From Chryseobacterium sp. JUb7 (GTDB lineage Bacteria > Bacteroidota > Bacteroidia > Flavobacteriales > Weeksellaceae), in the NCBI RefSeq assembly GCF_024806495.1, contig NZ_JANUFF010000005.1, forward strand, positions 62,001 through 126,000: a DNA stretch of 64,000 bases, given 5' to 3'. The notes under the pieces were generated by a model. The model was not told the origin of the DNA, did not search any database, and saw only the letters and a list, made by a program, of their open reading frames with translations. Of the stretch, positions 42,537 through 51,389 are shown in pieces; position 1 is the first letter of the stretch; each line of letters starts with the position of its first letter. The position numbers and the translations under genes are program-made.

Positions 42537-43139
42537 ATGAAAAACATACTTCACATTATTTCAAGCCCTAGAAAGGAAGTTTCGGCAAGTAGAAAATTAG
42601 GAAATGCTGTTATTGAAAAAATTCAGGAAAAATATACGGACAGTATTGTAAAGGAACGTGATCTTACAACAAGTCCAACTCCACTTTTGGACGCTGCTCA
42701 TATCAACACATTTTTTTCTCCGGCAGAAAGCCATTCTTCAGAACAGCAATCCATCAACAAATATTCTGAAGATTTAATTTCCGAATTAAAAGAAGCCGAT
42801 ATTATTGTTATTGATTCCCCTATGTACAATTTTTCTGTGCCTGCAACTTTGCGAGCTTATTTCGATTTTACTTCAAGAGCAGGATATACTTTTAAATACG
42901 ACGAAAACGGACCTAAAGGCTTGCTGAATGATAAAAAATTATACATTGCTTTTACATCCGGAAATATTTATTCCGAAGGTCCTTATCAGATTTATGATTC
43001 TAATGTTCCGTATATTAAAAATATTTTTAGTTTTTACGGAGTTTCGGATGTCAGCGTTTTCCGAGCAGAAGGTTTGGCGATTCCGGGAATCATGGAAAAT
43101 TCTTTGGAAAAAGCGATTGAAGGGATTGCTATTGATTAA
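42537..43139 (+). CDS. azoR: FMN-dependent NADH-azoreductase
   Basis: 200 residues with a flavodoxin-like fold. SSPRKEVSASRKLG (about 9-22) forms the FMN phosphate loop, and DSPMYNFSVPATLRAYFDFTSRAGYTFKY (about 97-125, in sections) holds the isoalloxazine-binding residues typical of AzoR. Enzymes of this family reduce azo compounds and quinones in two-electron steps and protect against electrophiles. It is divergent from the HxlR gene, and a terminator hairpin follows 22 bp after its stop. Confidence 0.93.
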   Translation: MKNILHIISSPRKEVSASRKLGNAVIEKIQEKYTDSIVKERDLTTSPTPLLDAAHINTFFSPAESHSSEQQSINKYSEDLISELKEADIIVIDSPMYNFSVPATLRAYFDFTSRAGYTFKYDENGPKGLLNDKKLYIAFTSGNIYSEGPYQIYDSNVPYIKNIFSFYGVSDVSVFRAEGLAIPGIMENSLEKAIEGIAID

Positions 43140-43160
43140 TTTTTTAAATATAAGTGTTAG

Positions 43161-43199
43161 AAAACGAAGCCTTCTCAAATGGGAAGGCTTCGTTTTTTT
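43161..43199 (+). terminator. Terminator after azoR
   Basis: AAAACGAAGCCTTC and GAAGGCTTCGTTTT form a perfect 14-bp stem with an 8-base loop, followed by T's. Confidence 0.85.
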
Positions 43200-43218
43200 A
43201 TATCAGTTTTAATTAAAA

Positions 43219-43362
43219 AAATCTCTCGCAGATTTTGCAGATGACGCAGATTTTTTTTGCTCAATCATCTGCTAAATCTGCTTGATCTGCGAGAGAAATA
43301 AATAGGTTTTGGCTAAAGCCAATTTTTCGTTTTAAACTAAAAAAGCGGACTAAAGTCCGCTC
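43219..43362. repeat. Dispersed repeat copy B, longer form with inverted ends
   Basis: It opens AAATCTCTCGCAGATTTTGC and, after the inverted AATCTGC...GATCTGCGAGAGAAA, has TTTTGGCTAAAGCC and AAAAGCGGACTAAAGTCCGC as in copy A at 41897. Copy B shows both halves of the CTCTCGCAGATT palindrome. Confidence 0.75.
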
Positions 43363-43389
43363 CTATTGATATAATGATACTGTTATAAT

Positions 43390-44727
43390 TTATTCTTGAA
43401 CCTCAAAAAGCAAACGCTCTCCAAATTTCTGTTCATTAATTTTTCCGTTTTCATAAACCAGATTTCCGTTGACGAAAGTGTGGGTAACTTTAGAATGGAA
43501 ATTCATCCCTTCCAACGGACTCCAACCGCATTTGTAAAGGAGATTTTCTTTTTCAACCGTCCAGTTTTCGTTTAAATCAACCAAAACTAAATCTGCTTTA
43601 TACCCTTCTCTCACGAAACCTCTTTTTTCAACCCTGAACAAAATCGCAGGATTATGAGCCATTTTTTCAACGATTTTTTCTAAAGAAATTTTTCCGTTTT
43701 TGTAATTTTCAAGCATCACCACCAAAGAATGCTGAACCAAAGGTGCTCCCGAAGGACATTTTGTATATACATTCTGTTTTTCTTCCCAGGTATGAGGAGC
43801 ATGATCGGTTGCAATTACATCAATTCTGTCGTCCAACAACGCTTCCCAAAGTCCGTCTTTGTCTTTTTGAGTTTTTACGGCAGGATTCCATTTGATCAGT
43901 CCGCCTTTTGTTTCATAATCTTCATTAGTAAACGTCAGGTGATGAACACAAACTTCTGCCGTGATTTTTTTATCTTTTAAAGGAATATCATTTCTGAAAA
44001 GTTCCGTTTCTTTCGCTGTTGATAAATGGAAAACATGAAGTCTTGCTCCCGTTTTTTGTGCCAACTCAATTGCTTTTGAAGAAGATTTATAGCACGCTTC
44101 TTCACTTCTGATCAAATGATGGAATTTTACAGGAATATCTTCTCCATACTCATCAACATATTTTTGAGTATTGGCTCGGATCGTTGCTTCATCTTCACAA
44201 TGAACGGCAATCAACATTTTTGTATTACTGAAAATATTCTCCAGGGTTTCAGGATTGTCAACCAACATATTTCCAGTGGAAGAACCTAAAAACAATTTAA
44301 TTCCGGGAACGTTTCTTGGATTTGTCTTCAATACTTCCTCCAGGTTATCATTTGTTCCGCCCATCATAAAACCGTAATTAGCATAGGCTTTTTGAGCAGC
44401 AATTTCGTATTTATCTGCCAATAACTCCTGAGTGACAGCATTCGGAACAGTGTTTGGCTGATCGATAAAACTTGTTGTTCCGCCTGCAATAGCAGCACGC
44501 GATTCAGTTTCTATTTCTCCTTTGTGTGTTAACCCCGGCTCACGGAAATGCACCTGATCATCAATAACTCCTGGCAAAAGATATTTTCCGGAACCGTCGA
44601 TAATCTGATCCGCTTCTTCAGAAATTTGAGAATCTATTTTGGAAATTAAATCATTTTCAATTAAAATATCGCCTTCAACGATCTTTCCTTCGTTTACGAT
44701 TTTTACATTTTTGATTAAGGTCTTCAT
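43390..44727 (-). CDS. pyrC: Dihydroorotase
   Basis: 445 residues, class I type. Metal ligands are visible in DDQVHFREPGLTHKGEIETE (about 56-75), the carboxylated-Lys region GIKLFLGSSTGNML (about 143-156), IAVHCEDE, LHVFHLSTAKE, and the catalytic Asp in VIATDHAPHTWEEK. LFRVEKRGFVREGYKADLVLVD near the end is typical for PyrC of this group. It closes the dihydroorotate ring in pyrimidine synthesis. Allantoinase is related, but the FREPG motif favours dihydroorotase. It stands alone, with an AAATTAGA repeat upstream and repeat copy B downstream. Confidence 0.92.
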   Translation of the reverse strand: MKTLIKNVKIVNEGKIVEGDILIENDLISKIDSQISEEADQIIDGSGKYLLPGVIDDQVHFREPGLTHKGEIETESRAAIAGGTTSFIDQPNTVPNAVTQELLADKYEIAAQKAYANYGFMMGGTNDNLEEVLKTNPRNVPGIKLFLGSSTGNMLVDNPETLENIFSNTKMLIAVHCEDEATIRANTQKYVDEYGEDIPVKFHHLIRSEEACYKSSSKAIELAQKTGARLHVFHLSTAKETELFRNDIPLKDKKITAEVCVHHLTFTNEDYETKGGLIKWNPAVKTQKDKDGLWEALLDDRIDVIATDHAPHTWEEKQNVYTKCPSGAPLVQHSLVVMLENYKNGKISLEKIVEKMAHNPAILFRVEKRGFVREGYKADLVLVDLNENWTVEKENLLYKCGWSPLEGMNFHSKVTHTFVNGNLVYENGKINEQKFGERLLFEVQE

Positions 44728-44736
44728 TTACTTTTA

Positions 44737-44838
44737 AGAAATTAGATGTTAGAAATTAGAAGTTAGAAAAGTTTTGAGTCTTAAATTATGAATCATGGGT
44801 GATCACTAATTTCCGGCTTCTAACCTTTAGCTTCTATG
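44737..44838. repeat. Intergenic repeat, AAATTAGA/TCTAAC family
   Basis: AAGAAATTAGATGTTAGAAA and TTAGAAGTTAGAAAAG on the left face ACTAATTTCCGGCTTCTAAC and TTTAGCTTCTA on the right. The words match the paaB-paaC gap at 16272. Confidence 0.65.
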
Positions 44839-44903
44839 AAAAACAAAATTAAGGTTTATGAACGAATTTTACCCTCGCTGATAAAAATCTATTTCTAAAT
44901 ATT

Positions 44904-44911
44904 TACATTTG
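44904..44911 (+). promoter_or_regulatory. -7 box upstream of the flippase gene
   Basis: TACATTTG matches TAnnTTTG and lies 17 bp before the TTG start codon at 44929. No convincing -33 TTG is seen. Confidence 0.35.
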
Positions 44912-44928
44912 TAAAAAAAATTTCGACT

Positions 44929-46356
44929 TTGTATAAGAAACTATTAGGGCAGACAATCATCTACGGAGTAGGAGCCATAGCGCCTAGGATAATTTTATTT
45001 ATCCTTAATCCACTTTTGATCTATAAAATTCCCAATGAAGGTTTTGCTATTTTCACACAGCTGTACGCATGGATTTCATTTGTTAATATTATACTTTCTT
45101 TTGGTTTTGAAACAGCTTATTTTCGATTTTCAGCTGAAGAAGGCAATGAAAAGAAGACTTTCAATACTTCCTTTTGGTTTTTGTTTTCGACTTCTACTGT
45201 ATTCCTCGCATTGTGTTACTTATTCAACCAACAGATAGCTGATTACGCAGGCTACCATGATAATCCTGAATACATTAAGTGGTTTGCATTGATTGCATTT
45301 TTTGACAATTTACTGGTTATTCCGTTTGCATGGCTGCGTTTTCACAACAAACCTATCAAATATTCTGCGGTGAGAATTGTTCAGGCTGTTTTTCAGGCTG
45401 TTTTTACAGCAGCGCTATTCTTCTGGATTCCGGAAAGCATTTCAAAAAGTTTTGGACTAGACCAAAATGTAGATTATCCGTTTTTCAGTAATCTTGCAGG
45501 GAGTGCCTTAGGGTTTTTATTATTACTTCCTATTATATTAAAGGTGAGATTTCAGTTTATCACCGCCTTATTTGGACGTATGATCAAATATTCATTTCCA
45601 TTAATGCTGGCTGGTTTAGCATTTATGGTTAATGAAAACTTTGACAAATCTATTCAAAGAAACCATATATCGGATGAAGAAGCCGGTGCTTACGGTGGTT
45701 GTTATAAGTTGGCGGTACTGATGACCTTATTTGTTACAGCTTACAGAATGGGTATTGAACCTTTCTTTTTTAAACAGATGGATAAAGGGGATGCTAAGAA
45801 AACTTATGCTAAAGTTGCCGAATATTTTGCATTTTTCGCCTGCGCTGTTGCCTTAGGAATTATCGCTAATATTGCATGGCTGAAAGATGTTTTCATCCCC
45901 AACAAATCTTATTGGATTGCCATAGACATCATCCCGATCATTGTTGTAGCCAATCTTTGCTTCGGTATTTATTACAACTTTTCAACCTGGTACAAAGTAA
46001 CAGACAGGACCAGCGTCGGGACTGTTATTTCGTGGCTGGGAGCAGGCATCAATATCGCGCTTAACCTTTTAGCATTAAATTATTATCACAGCATGATTGG
46101 TTCTGCATGGGCAACTTTCGGTGCCTATGTCATTATGATGATCGTATCTTATCTGTTAGGTCAGAAATATTATCCGATACCTTACAGAATGAAAAAAATG
46201 TCTTTCTTTCTGATATTACTTGGAGTTTTCAGTTTTATCATTGTGAAATATCTTAATTATAATATCTTAACGAGCAACTTGTTATTTTTAATTTTTATCG
46301 GAATTTTAGTTTACTCAGAAAAAGAGATGCTGCTTTCAAGAATCAGAAAGAATTAA
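44929..46356 (+). CDS. Polysaccharide/oligosaccharide flippase family protein (MOP superfamily, Wzx-like)
   Basis: 475 residues with about 13-14 transmembrane helices distributed over the whole length. The opening YKKLLGQTIIYGVGAIAPRI and NPLLIYKIPNEGFAIFTQ is typical of flavobacterial lipid-linked oligosaccharide flippases, and the C-terminal half matches the polysaccharide-biosynthesis C region. The start is a TTG; no in-frame ATG is suitably placed, and the conserved N-terminus requires this start. The substrate is unknown. The nucleotidyltransferase gene lies 152 bp downstream, so surface polysaccharide or glycoconjugate assembly is plausible. Confidence 0.88.
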   Translation: MYKKLLGQTIIYGVGAIAPRIILFILNPLLIYKIPNEGFAIFTQLYAWISFVNIILSFGFETAYFRFSAEEGNEKKTFNTSFWFLFSTSTVFLALCYLFNQQIADYAGYHDNPEYIKWFALIAFFDNLLVIPFAWLRFHNKPIKYSAVRIVQAVFQAVFTAALFFWIPESISKSFGLDQNVDYPFFSNLAGSALGFLLLLPIILKVRFQFITALFGRMIKYSFPLMLAGLAFMVNENFDKSIQRNHISDEEAGAYGGCYKLAVLMTLFVTAYRMGIEPFFFKQMDKGDAKKTYAKVAEYFAFFACAVALGIIANIAWLKDVFIPNKSYWIAIDIIPIIVVANLCFGIYYNFSTWYKVTDRTSVGTVISWLGAGINIALNLLALNYYHSMIGSAWATFGAYVIMMIVSYLLGQKYYPIPYRMKKMSFFLILLGVFSFIIVKYLNYNILTSNLLFLIFIGILVYSEKEMLLSRIRKN

Positions 46357-46508
46357 TTTTTGGTCTCTGTTTTGCAGGTAAACAAGTCTATTAAAAAAAC
46401 GTAACAAAGGTTTCAGATATGACAAATATTACCCTAAAGATGGGTTTTAATTATTATCTTTAACCTGAAATTAAAACAAACTAAATAAAAAACATTCTTA
46501 TATAATTT

Positions 46509-47525
46509 ATGAAAATTATTGTTCCTATGGCTGGGCGTGGTTCCAGATTACGTCCACATACATTAACTGTTCCAAAACCTCTTATTCCTATCGCCGGAAA
46601 GCCGATTGTACAAAGATTGGTGGAAGATATTGCTAAAGTTGCAGGAGAAGAAATTGAAGAAGTAGCTTTTATCATCGGAGATTTTGGTCCGGAGATTGAA
46701 AAATCTCTGATTCAGATTGCTGAAAAACTGGGAGCAAAAGGAAGCATCTACTATCAAAATGATCCTCTTGGAACCGCTCATGCCATCAAATGTGCTGAAC
46801 AGTCCATGACCGGAGATGTAGTGATTGCTTTCGCAGATACGCTTTTCCGTGCAGATTTTGTTTTAGACAAAAATTCTGATGGTGTTATTTGGGTAAAAAG
46901 TGTAGAAGACCCTTCCGCTTTTGGAGTTGTAAAATTAGACAACTACGGTTTCATTACAGATTTTGTTGAAAAACCGACAACTTTTGTATCAGACCTTGCT
47001 ATAATTGGTATTTATTATTTCAACAGTGCTGAAAAGCTGATGGACGAAATCAATTACATCATGGATAATAATATTAAAAATGGTGGTGAATATCAGTTGA
47101 CAACAGCCTTGGAAAATTTAAGAGCAAAAGGGGCAAAATTTACCTTAGGAAAGGTAAATGACTGGATGGATTGCGGAAACAAAAATGCTACCGTAGAGAC
47201 CAACAGTAAAATTCTTGATTACGAAAAAGAAGAAATGCTAAACTACCCTGCCTCAGCGGTTATTGAAAATTCATTGATCATTCAGCCTTGTTTTATCGGC
47301 GAAAACGTGAAAATTTCAAACTCTAAAGTTGGTCCTGGTGTTTCATTAGGAAACAATACGATAGTGGTCAACTCAAATATCGAAAACTCATTGATCCAGG
47401 AAAACACAAGAATCAATCACGGAAACCTTTCTAATTCAATGATTGGAAATTCTGCTCAGTATTTTGGGGTTTCCAGGGAGATTTCATTAGGAGACTATTC
47501 AGTTTTGGATTTTTTATCTAAATAA
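46509..47525 (+). CDS. Sugar-phosphate nucleotidyltransferase with left-handed beta-helix tail
   Basis: 338 residues. The signature IIVPMAGRGSRLRPHTLTVPKPLIPIAGKPI (about 3-33, in sections) binds the NTP and holds the catalytic Lys. DPLGTAHAIKCAEQ, VEKPTTFVSDLAIIGIYYF and the Asp in WMDCGNK complete the sugar-binding site. Residues about 250-325 form hexapeptide-like repeats (IENSLIIQPCFIGENVKI). The family includes glucose-1-phosphate thymidylyl- and mannose-1-phosphate guanylyltransferases; the exact nucleotide and sugar cannot be read off. It leads a plus-strand run with DUF4292, EnvC and TatA. Confidence 0.9.
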   Translation: MKIIVPMAGRGSRLRPHTLTVPKPLIPIAGKPIVQRLVEDIAKVAGEEIEEVAFIIGDFGPEIEKSLIQIAEKLGAKGSIYYQNDPLGTAHAIKCAEQSMTGDVVIAFADTLFRADFVLDKNSDGVIWVKSVEDPSAFGVVKLDNYGFITDFVEKPTTFVSDLAIIGIYYFNSAEKLMDEINYIMDNNIKNGGEYQLTTALENLRAKGAKFTLGKVNDWMDCGNKNATVETNSKILDYEKEEMLNYPASAVIENSLIIQPCFIGENVKISNSKVGPGVSLGNNTIVVNSNIENSLIQENTRINHGNLSNSMIGNSAQYFGVSREISLGDYSVLDFLSK

Positions 47526-47556
47526 TAGATTATCTTTAACTTAACCCATATAAATT

Positions 47557-47587
47557 CAAACCACACAAAATGTTTTTGTGTGGTTTG
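47557..47587. terminator. Perfect 14-bp hairpin between the nucleotidyltransferase and DUF4292 genes
   Basis: CAAACCACACAAAA, TGT, TTTTGTGTGGTTTG. It is a strong stem with internal T's but no T-tract after it. It could be a terminator or a dispersed palindrome. Confidence 0.55.
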
Positions 47588-47631
47588 GCGTTAATATTGC
47601 AACGTATTTTTTAAATTGAAAAGGTAAATAC

Positions 47632-48480
47632 ATGAAAAATTGGATTCCGCTATTGTTATTACTTTTTGTAGTGACTTCTTGTAAAACAAGGAATGCTCAT
47701 CGAAAAAAAGACAATAATATAAAAACAGACAGTACTTTCGTGATCGGCAACGATGACAATCCAAAGGATGCCAATGAACCGGTAAGAGATAAACTTACTT
47801 TCTATGAGCATGTATTGATTCCGCCAAAATTCGATCAGGTAAAAATCAACAGTAAAGTAAATGTAGAAACCGGCAGTTTTATTCCTACCCTTGATGCAAC
47901 GATTTATATTGAAAATAACAAAAAGGTATGGATGAATTTATCGGCGCTTTTATTTAATGTTGCCCGCGGAATTGCTACTCCTGAAGGTATCAAAGGACAG
48001 GATAAGACCAGCAGAACCTACATTGATTCGGATTTTGATTATCTGAATAATTTACTGAATGTCAATTTTATCGATTACAAATCTTTAGAGAAAATTTTAA
48101 TAGGTCGAACTTTTGTAAAAATCAGTGACTCTCAATTTACCCTTACCAAAAATGCTCAGGGTTTTAAAATGGCCTCTAATACCAACCAAAAGATCGTAAC
48201 AGACGAGAAAACAAGAGAATATAAAATTGTGTTACAGTATGACACCAATTATGATTTATTGAGCGTTAATTTAAAAGATGTTTTATCTCCCGATGAATTA
48301 GAAATTTCTTACAGCAACTGGGATGAGTTTAATGGAATTCGTCTTCCAAAAAGTGTTAAAATAATTATAAAAGGCTCAAAATCTAGTCAGATTTTACTGG
48401 AAAATACGAAATTTGACTTTTCGAGGATGGAAACGCCCTATTCTGTACCATCTAGTTACAAGAAAATTGAGATTAAATGA
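47632..48480 (+). CDS. DUF4292 lipoprotein
   Basis: 282 residues with a lipoprotein signal (lipobox VTSC, Cys17), followed by a Lys/Asp-rich linker (about 18-45). The remainder is beta-rich and of the LolA/LolB-like type: INSKVNVETGSFIPTLDATIYIENNKKVWMNLSALLF (about 81-117, in sections) and EYKIVLQYDTNYDLLSVNLKDV. DUF4292 proteins are regular neighbours of EnvC-like genes in Bacteroidota, and here the stop overlaps the envC start by 4 bp. A role in envelope or lipoprotein handling is suggested by fold resemblance only. Confidence 0.85.
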   Translation: MKNWIPLLLLLFVVTSCKTRNAHRKKDNNIKTDSTFVIGNDDNPKDANEPVRDKLTFYEHVLIPPKFDQVKINSKVNVETGSFIPTLDATIYIENNKKVWMNLSALLFNVARGIATPEGIKGQDKTSRTYIDSDFDYLNNLLNVNFIDYKSLEKILIGRTFVKISDSQFTLTKNAQGFKMASNTNQKIVTDEKTREYKIVLQYDTNYDLLSVNLKDVLSPDELEISYSNWDEFNGIRLPKSVKIIIKGSKSSQILLENTKFDFSRMETPYSVPSSYKKIEIK

Positions 48481-50042
48481 TTAAAAAATTTAGCTTTTTA
48501 ATAGGTATTGTATTGTTCGGACTCCATTATGGGCAAGGTCCAAAGAAAGAACAATTACAGAAACAAAATGCCGAGCTTAAAAAACAAATTGCACAAATAA
48601 ATACAGATCTTGCTAAGACCCGAAATGAGTCTAAGCTGTCTATTGGCTACCTTACAAATGTCAACAAAAAATTAGTTCTAAGAGAAAAAGTATATTCTAA
48701 CACTCAAAAAGAGAAAAGATTTATTGAGGACGATATTTATCTTCGTCAGTTGGAAATCAATCGCCAAAACAGAGAATTAGCCGTTCTTAGAAAGAATTAT
48801 GCTGAAGTATTGGTGAATGCTTATAAAAATAAAGGGGTACAGAACAAAGTAACCTTCATTCTTTCTGCTAAAAACATGGGCGAAGCCATCAGAAGAGTTC
48901 AATATCTGAAACAATACTCTGATTATCAAGACAAAAAAGCAGCAGAAATCACCGACGCTGCCAATCAGATCAAAAAAACAATTGCTCAGAAACAGTCATC
49001 CGTAAAAGCTAAAGAGCAGCTTTTGGTTAATCAGCAGAAAGATTTAGCCACAATTAATGTTGAAAGACAGCAAAAAGAGCAGCTTGTAGCAGAATTCAAA
49101 CAGAATGAAACTAAATTAACAGGTGAGCTTAAGCAAAAACAAGCGCAGTCAAAAGCCCTTGAAGGTCAAATCAGAACGATTATTGCTGAAGAAATAAAAA
49201 GAGCAAAAGCTGAAGAAGAAGCAAGAAGAAAAGCCGAAGCAGAAAAAATACGCTTGGCAAAAATCGCAGCTGAAAGAGAAAAAGCAAGAATTGAAGCTGA
49301 GGCAAAAGCGAGAGCTGAAGCCTTAGAAAGAGAAAGATTGCTTGCTGAAGCTGAAGCTAAAAGGGCAACCGAGCTGGCTGCTAAACGAGCTGAAGAAGAA
49401 AGAAAACGTACAGAAGAAGCTGCAAGAGCAGAATCTAACGCAAGAGACGAGGCACGAAAAGTAGCTGCTAAAAAAGCATCTGAAGAAGCTGCAGCAAGAG
49501 CAAAAGAAGCAGCGAATAAAGTTACTGCAGCCCGAGCAGCTGAAGCAGCTCTTGAAAAGAGAAAAGAAGACGATAAAAAAGCCGCTGAAACCAAAGCAAT
49601 GACCAACTACGGGGTTACGACTGTAGCTGGAAGTAATTTCGCAGATAATAAAGGGAGATTGGGATATCCAGCCGACAGAATCGGACAAATTACTCACCGT
49701 TTCGGAAGACAGCCGCATCCTGTTTTCAAAAATATTTACGAAGAAAATAACGGTATAAAAATATCTGTAGCTTCAGGTACCCGTGCAAAGTCTGTATTCC
49801 CGGGAACTGTATCTTCAGTGATAGCAAGTAGTGACGGCACCAAAACCGTTATGCTTAAACATGGAAACTACTTTACCATTTATTCAAACTTGGGAAGTGT
49901 AAGTGTTTCCAAAGGTCAGCAGGTATCTGCCGGAACTATTCTTGGAGCTGTAGGTCAGGATTTTGACGGGTCTTACACGCTTGATTTCCAGGTATGGAAC
50001 GGAAGTACACCAGTTGATCCATTAGGTTGGGTTTCTTATTAA
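48477..50042 (+). CDS. EnvC-like murein hydrolase activator (degenerate LytM/M23 domain)
   Basis: 521 residues: signal peptide (about 1-19), a long coiled coil (about 20-225), a very Ala/Glu/Lys/Arg-rich helical stretch (about 225-375), and a C-terminal M23 fold (about 395-521). In the M23 part the usual HxxxD ligand motif reads NNGIKISV, and the final HxH is FQVW-like (TLDFQVWNG). The zinc ligands are therefore missing and the domain should be inactive, as in EnvC, which activates amidases for daughter-cell separation. It overlaps the DUF4292 gene by 4 bp and is followed after 29 bp by tatA. AmiA-type amidases usually travel by Tat, so the neighbourhood fits. Confidence 0.9.
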   Translation: MIKKFSFLIGIVLFGLHYGQGPKKEQLQKQNAELKKQIAQINTDLAKTRNESKLSIGYLTNVNKKLVLREKVYSNTQKEKRFIEDDIYLRQLEINRQNRELAVLRKNYAEVLVNAYKNKGVQNKVTFILSAKNMGEAIRRVQYLKQYSDYQDKKAAEITDAANQIKKTIAQKQSSVKAKEQLLVNQQKDLATINVERQQKEQLVAEFKQNETKLTGELKQKQAQSKALEGQIRTIIAEEIKRAKAEEEARRKAEAEKIRLAKIAAEREKARIEAEAKARAEALERERLLAEAEAKRATELAAKRAEEERKRTEEAARAESNARDEARKVAAKKASEEAAARAKEAANKVTAARAAEAALEKRKEDDKKAAETKAMTNYGVTTVAGSNFADNKGRLGYPADRIGQITHRFGRQPHPVFKNIYEENNGIKISVASGTRAKSVFPGTVSSVIASSDGTKTVMLKHGNYFTIYSNLGSVSVSKGQQVSAGTILGAVGQDFDGSYTLDFQVWNGSTPVDPLGWVSY

Positions 50043-50071
50043 AAAAGATTAACTTTGCAAAAAGAATTGAA

Positions 50072-50290
50072 ATGAATACACTAACAATACTTGCCTTATC
50101 TTGGCAACATATCCTTATCGTAGCAGTACTTCTTGTATTACTTTTCGGTGGTAAAAAAATTCCGGAATTAATGAGAGGTGTTGGTTCAGGTATTAAAGAA
50201 TTTAAAGATGCGGTAAAAGAAGAAGACAAGCCAGGTGCAGAAAAAAAGAGTCCTTCTACACCTACTAATGATAATTCTTCCAGCAACTAA
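50072..50290 (+). CDS. tatA: TatA/E sec-independent translocase subunit
   Basis: 72 residues from the ATG at 50072; an earlier frame overlaps the envC end and lacks a signal. A short periplasmic N-terminus (MNTLTILALSW) and one membrane helix (about 12-27) are followed by the FGGKKIPELMRGVGSGIKEFK hinge and amphipathic helix, the TatA hallmark, and a charged tail. It forms the pore-like assembly for export of folded proteins. It lies between envC and the DUF4254 gene (15 bp). TatC is not in the window. Confidence 0.94.
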   Translation: MNTLTILALSWQHILIVAVLLVLLFGGKKIPELMRGVGSGIKEFKDAVKEEDKPGAEKKSPSTPTNDNSSSN

Positions 50291-50305
50291 AATTCTACAG
50301 AATTA

Positions 50306-50917
50306 ATGAACTTTACAGAGACTGCATGGCCAATCTTCAATCAATCCATTGAAGATTATCACGTGCTTGATGACGTTAACGCTCTAATTAATAACCCGTT
50401 CGAAAAAGACAGTTTGGAACGGATTTTGTATGCAAAGAACTGGATTGATACCGTTCAATGGCATTTAGAAGATATTATTAGAGATGAAAATATTGATCCG
50501 ACTGAAGCTCTTCAACTGAAGAGAACTATAGATGCTTCCAATCAGAAAAGAACTGATTTGGTGGAATTTATAGACAGTTGGTTTCTTAAAAAGTTTGAAA
50601 ATATAACTCCTAAACCTGATGCAAAATTAAATACGGAAACTCCCGCTTGGGCAGTAGACAGGTTATCAATTCTTGCATTAAAGGTTTATCATATGTCATT
50701 AGAAGCTCATAGAGAATCTGCTTCTGAGGAACACAGAGCCAATTGTCAGGCGAAATTGGATGTGCTTCTTACTCAGAAAGAGGATCTGTCAACTTCTATT
50801 AATCAGTTGCTTGCTGATATTGAGAACGGTAACGTTAAGATGAAAGTATACAAACAAATGAAAATGTATAACGATGAAAGTCTTAACCCAATCCTTTATC
50901 AAAAGGGGCAAAAATGA
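50306..50917 (+). CDS. DUF4254 domain-containing protein
   Basis: 203 residues, predicted all-helical and soluble. The start NFTETAWPIFNQSIEDYH (about 2-19), then RILYAKNWIDTVQWHLEDIIRDE and LDASNQKRTDLVEFID-like elements, match the DUF4254 family as I know it from Bacteroidota. RLSILALKVYHMSLEA marks the second half. The function is unknown. The stop overlaps the start of a lipoprotein gene by 4 bp. Confidence 0.82.
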   Translation: MNFTETAWPIFNQSIEDYHVLDDVNALINNPFEKDSLERILYAKNWIDTVQWHLEDIIRDENIDPTEALQLKRTIDASNQKRTDLVEFIDSWFLKKFENITPKPDAKLNTETPAWAVDRLSILALKVYHMSLEAHRESASEEHRANCQAKLDVLLTQKEDLSTSINQLLADIENGNVKMKVYKQMKMYNDESLNPILYQKGQK

Positions 50918-51369
50918 AACGACTATTTTTCTTTGGAGTACTATTAATAATAACATCTTGTGCAACGGAAAAGCTTAATTTTTCTCCGTTGTCAAATAAT
51001 TTTTATAGCGAATCAAAGGGTTCTAATTCCGACAGAGGTTTGAAGAAGAGTATTGACATTAACATTAAGGAAAATGTGAATGCTTCTGAAATTTCAAACT
51101 TAATTTCTACTTTTCCTAAGTTTAAAAATACAGATCTTAATGACGAAATAACTTCATTGAAGTACAGTTTGCAGAACTATTTATATGCAATCGATGCCAA
51201 CAATGTAGCAGGAAAAAACAGGGCGGTTAAAGACTTTGAAAAATCTTATAAGAAAATCCAAAAACTCAGAAAAAATCTTAATAAAGATGATGATGAGGTT
51301 CTAAACAGGTATCTTGTAAGATTAAAAACAAATATCACAGTAATAGAAGACGCTATAAAAGGAAGTTAA
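50914..51369 (+). CDS. Small hypothetical lipoprotein
   Basis: 151 residues with lipobox ITSC (Cys16). After the Cys comes a low-complexity Ser/Asn region and then a helical, Lys-rich part (about 60-151) with KYSLQNYLYAIDANNVAGKN and KKIQKLRKNLNKDDDEVLN. No known domain is recognised. Translation is coupled to DUF4254 by a 4-bp overlap, and ribA follows after 20 bp. It is probably anchored in a membrane, periplasmic side. Confidence 0.75.
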   Translation: MKRLFFFGVLLIITSCATEKLNFSPLSNNFYSESKGSNSDRGLKKSIDINIKENVNASEISNLISTFPKFKNTDLNDEITSLKYSLQNYLYAIDANNVAGKNRAVKDFEKSYKKIQKLRKNLNKDDDEVLNRYLVRLKTNITVIEDAIKGS

Positions 51370-51389
51370 AAAACTAATTTGAACGATTA

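Noticed and set aside
49166..49718. Long Ser/Ala- and Cys/Ser-rich minus-strand frames within envC
   Set aside because: They are shadows of the Ala/Glu/Lys-rich coding repeat on the plus strand.
49640..50042. Missing zinc ligands in the M23 domain as a sign of gene decay
   Set aside because: Degenerate LytM domains are normal for EnvC-type amidase activators.
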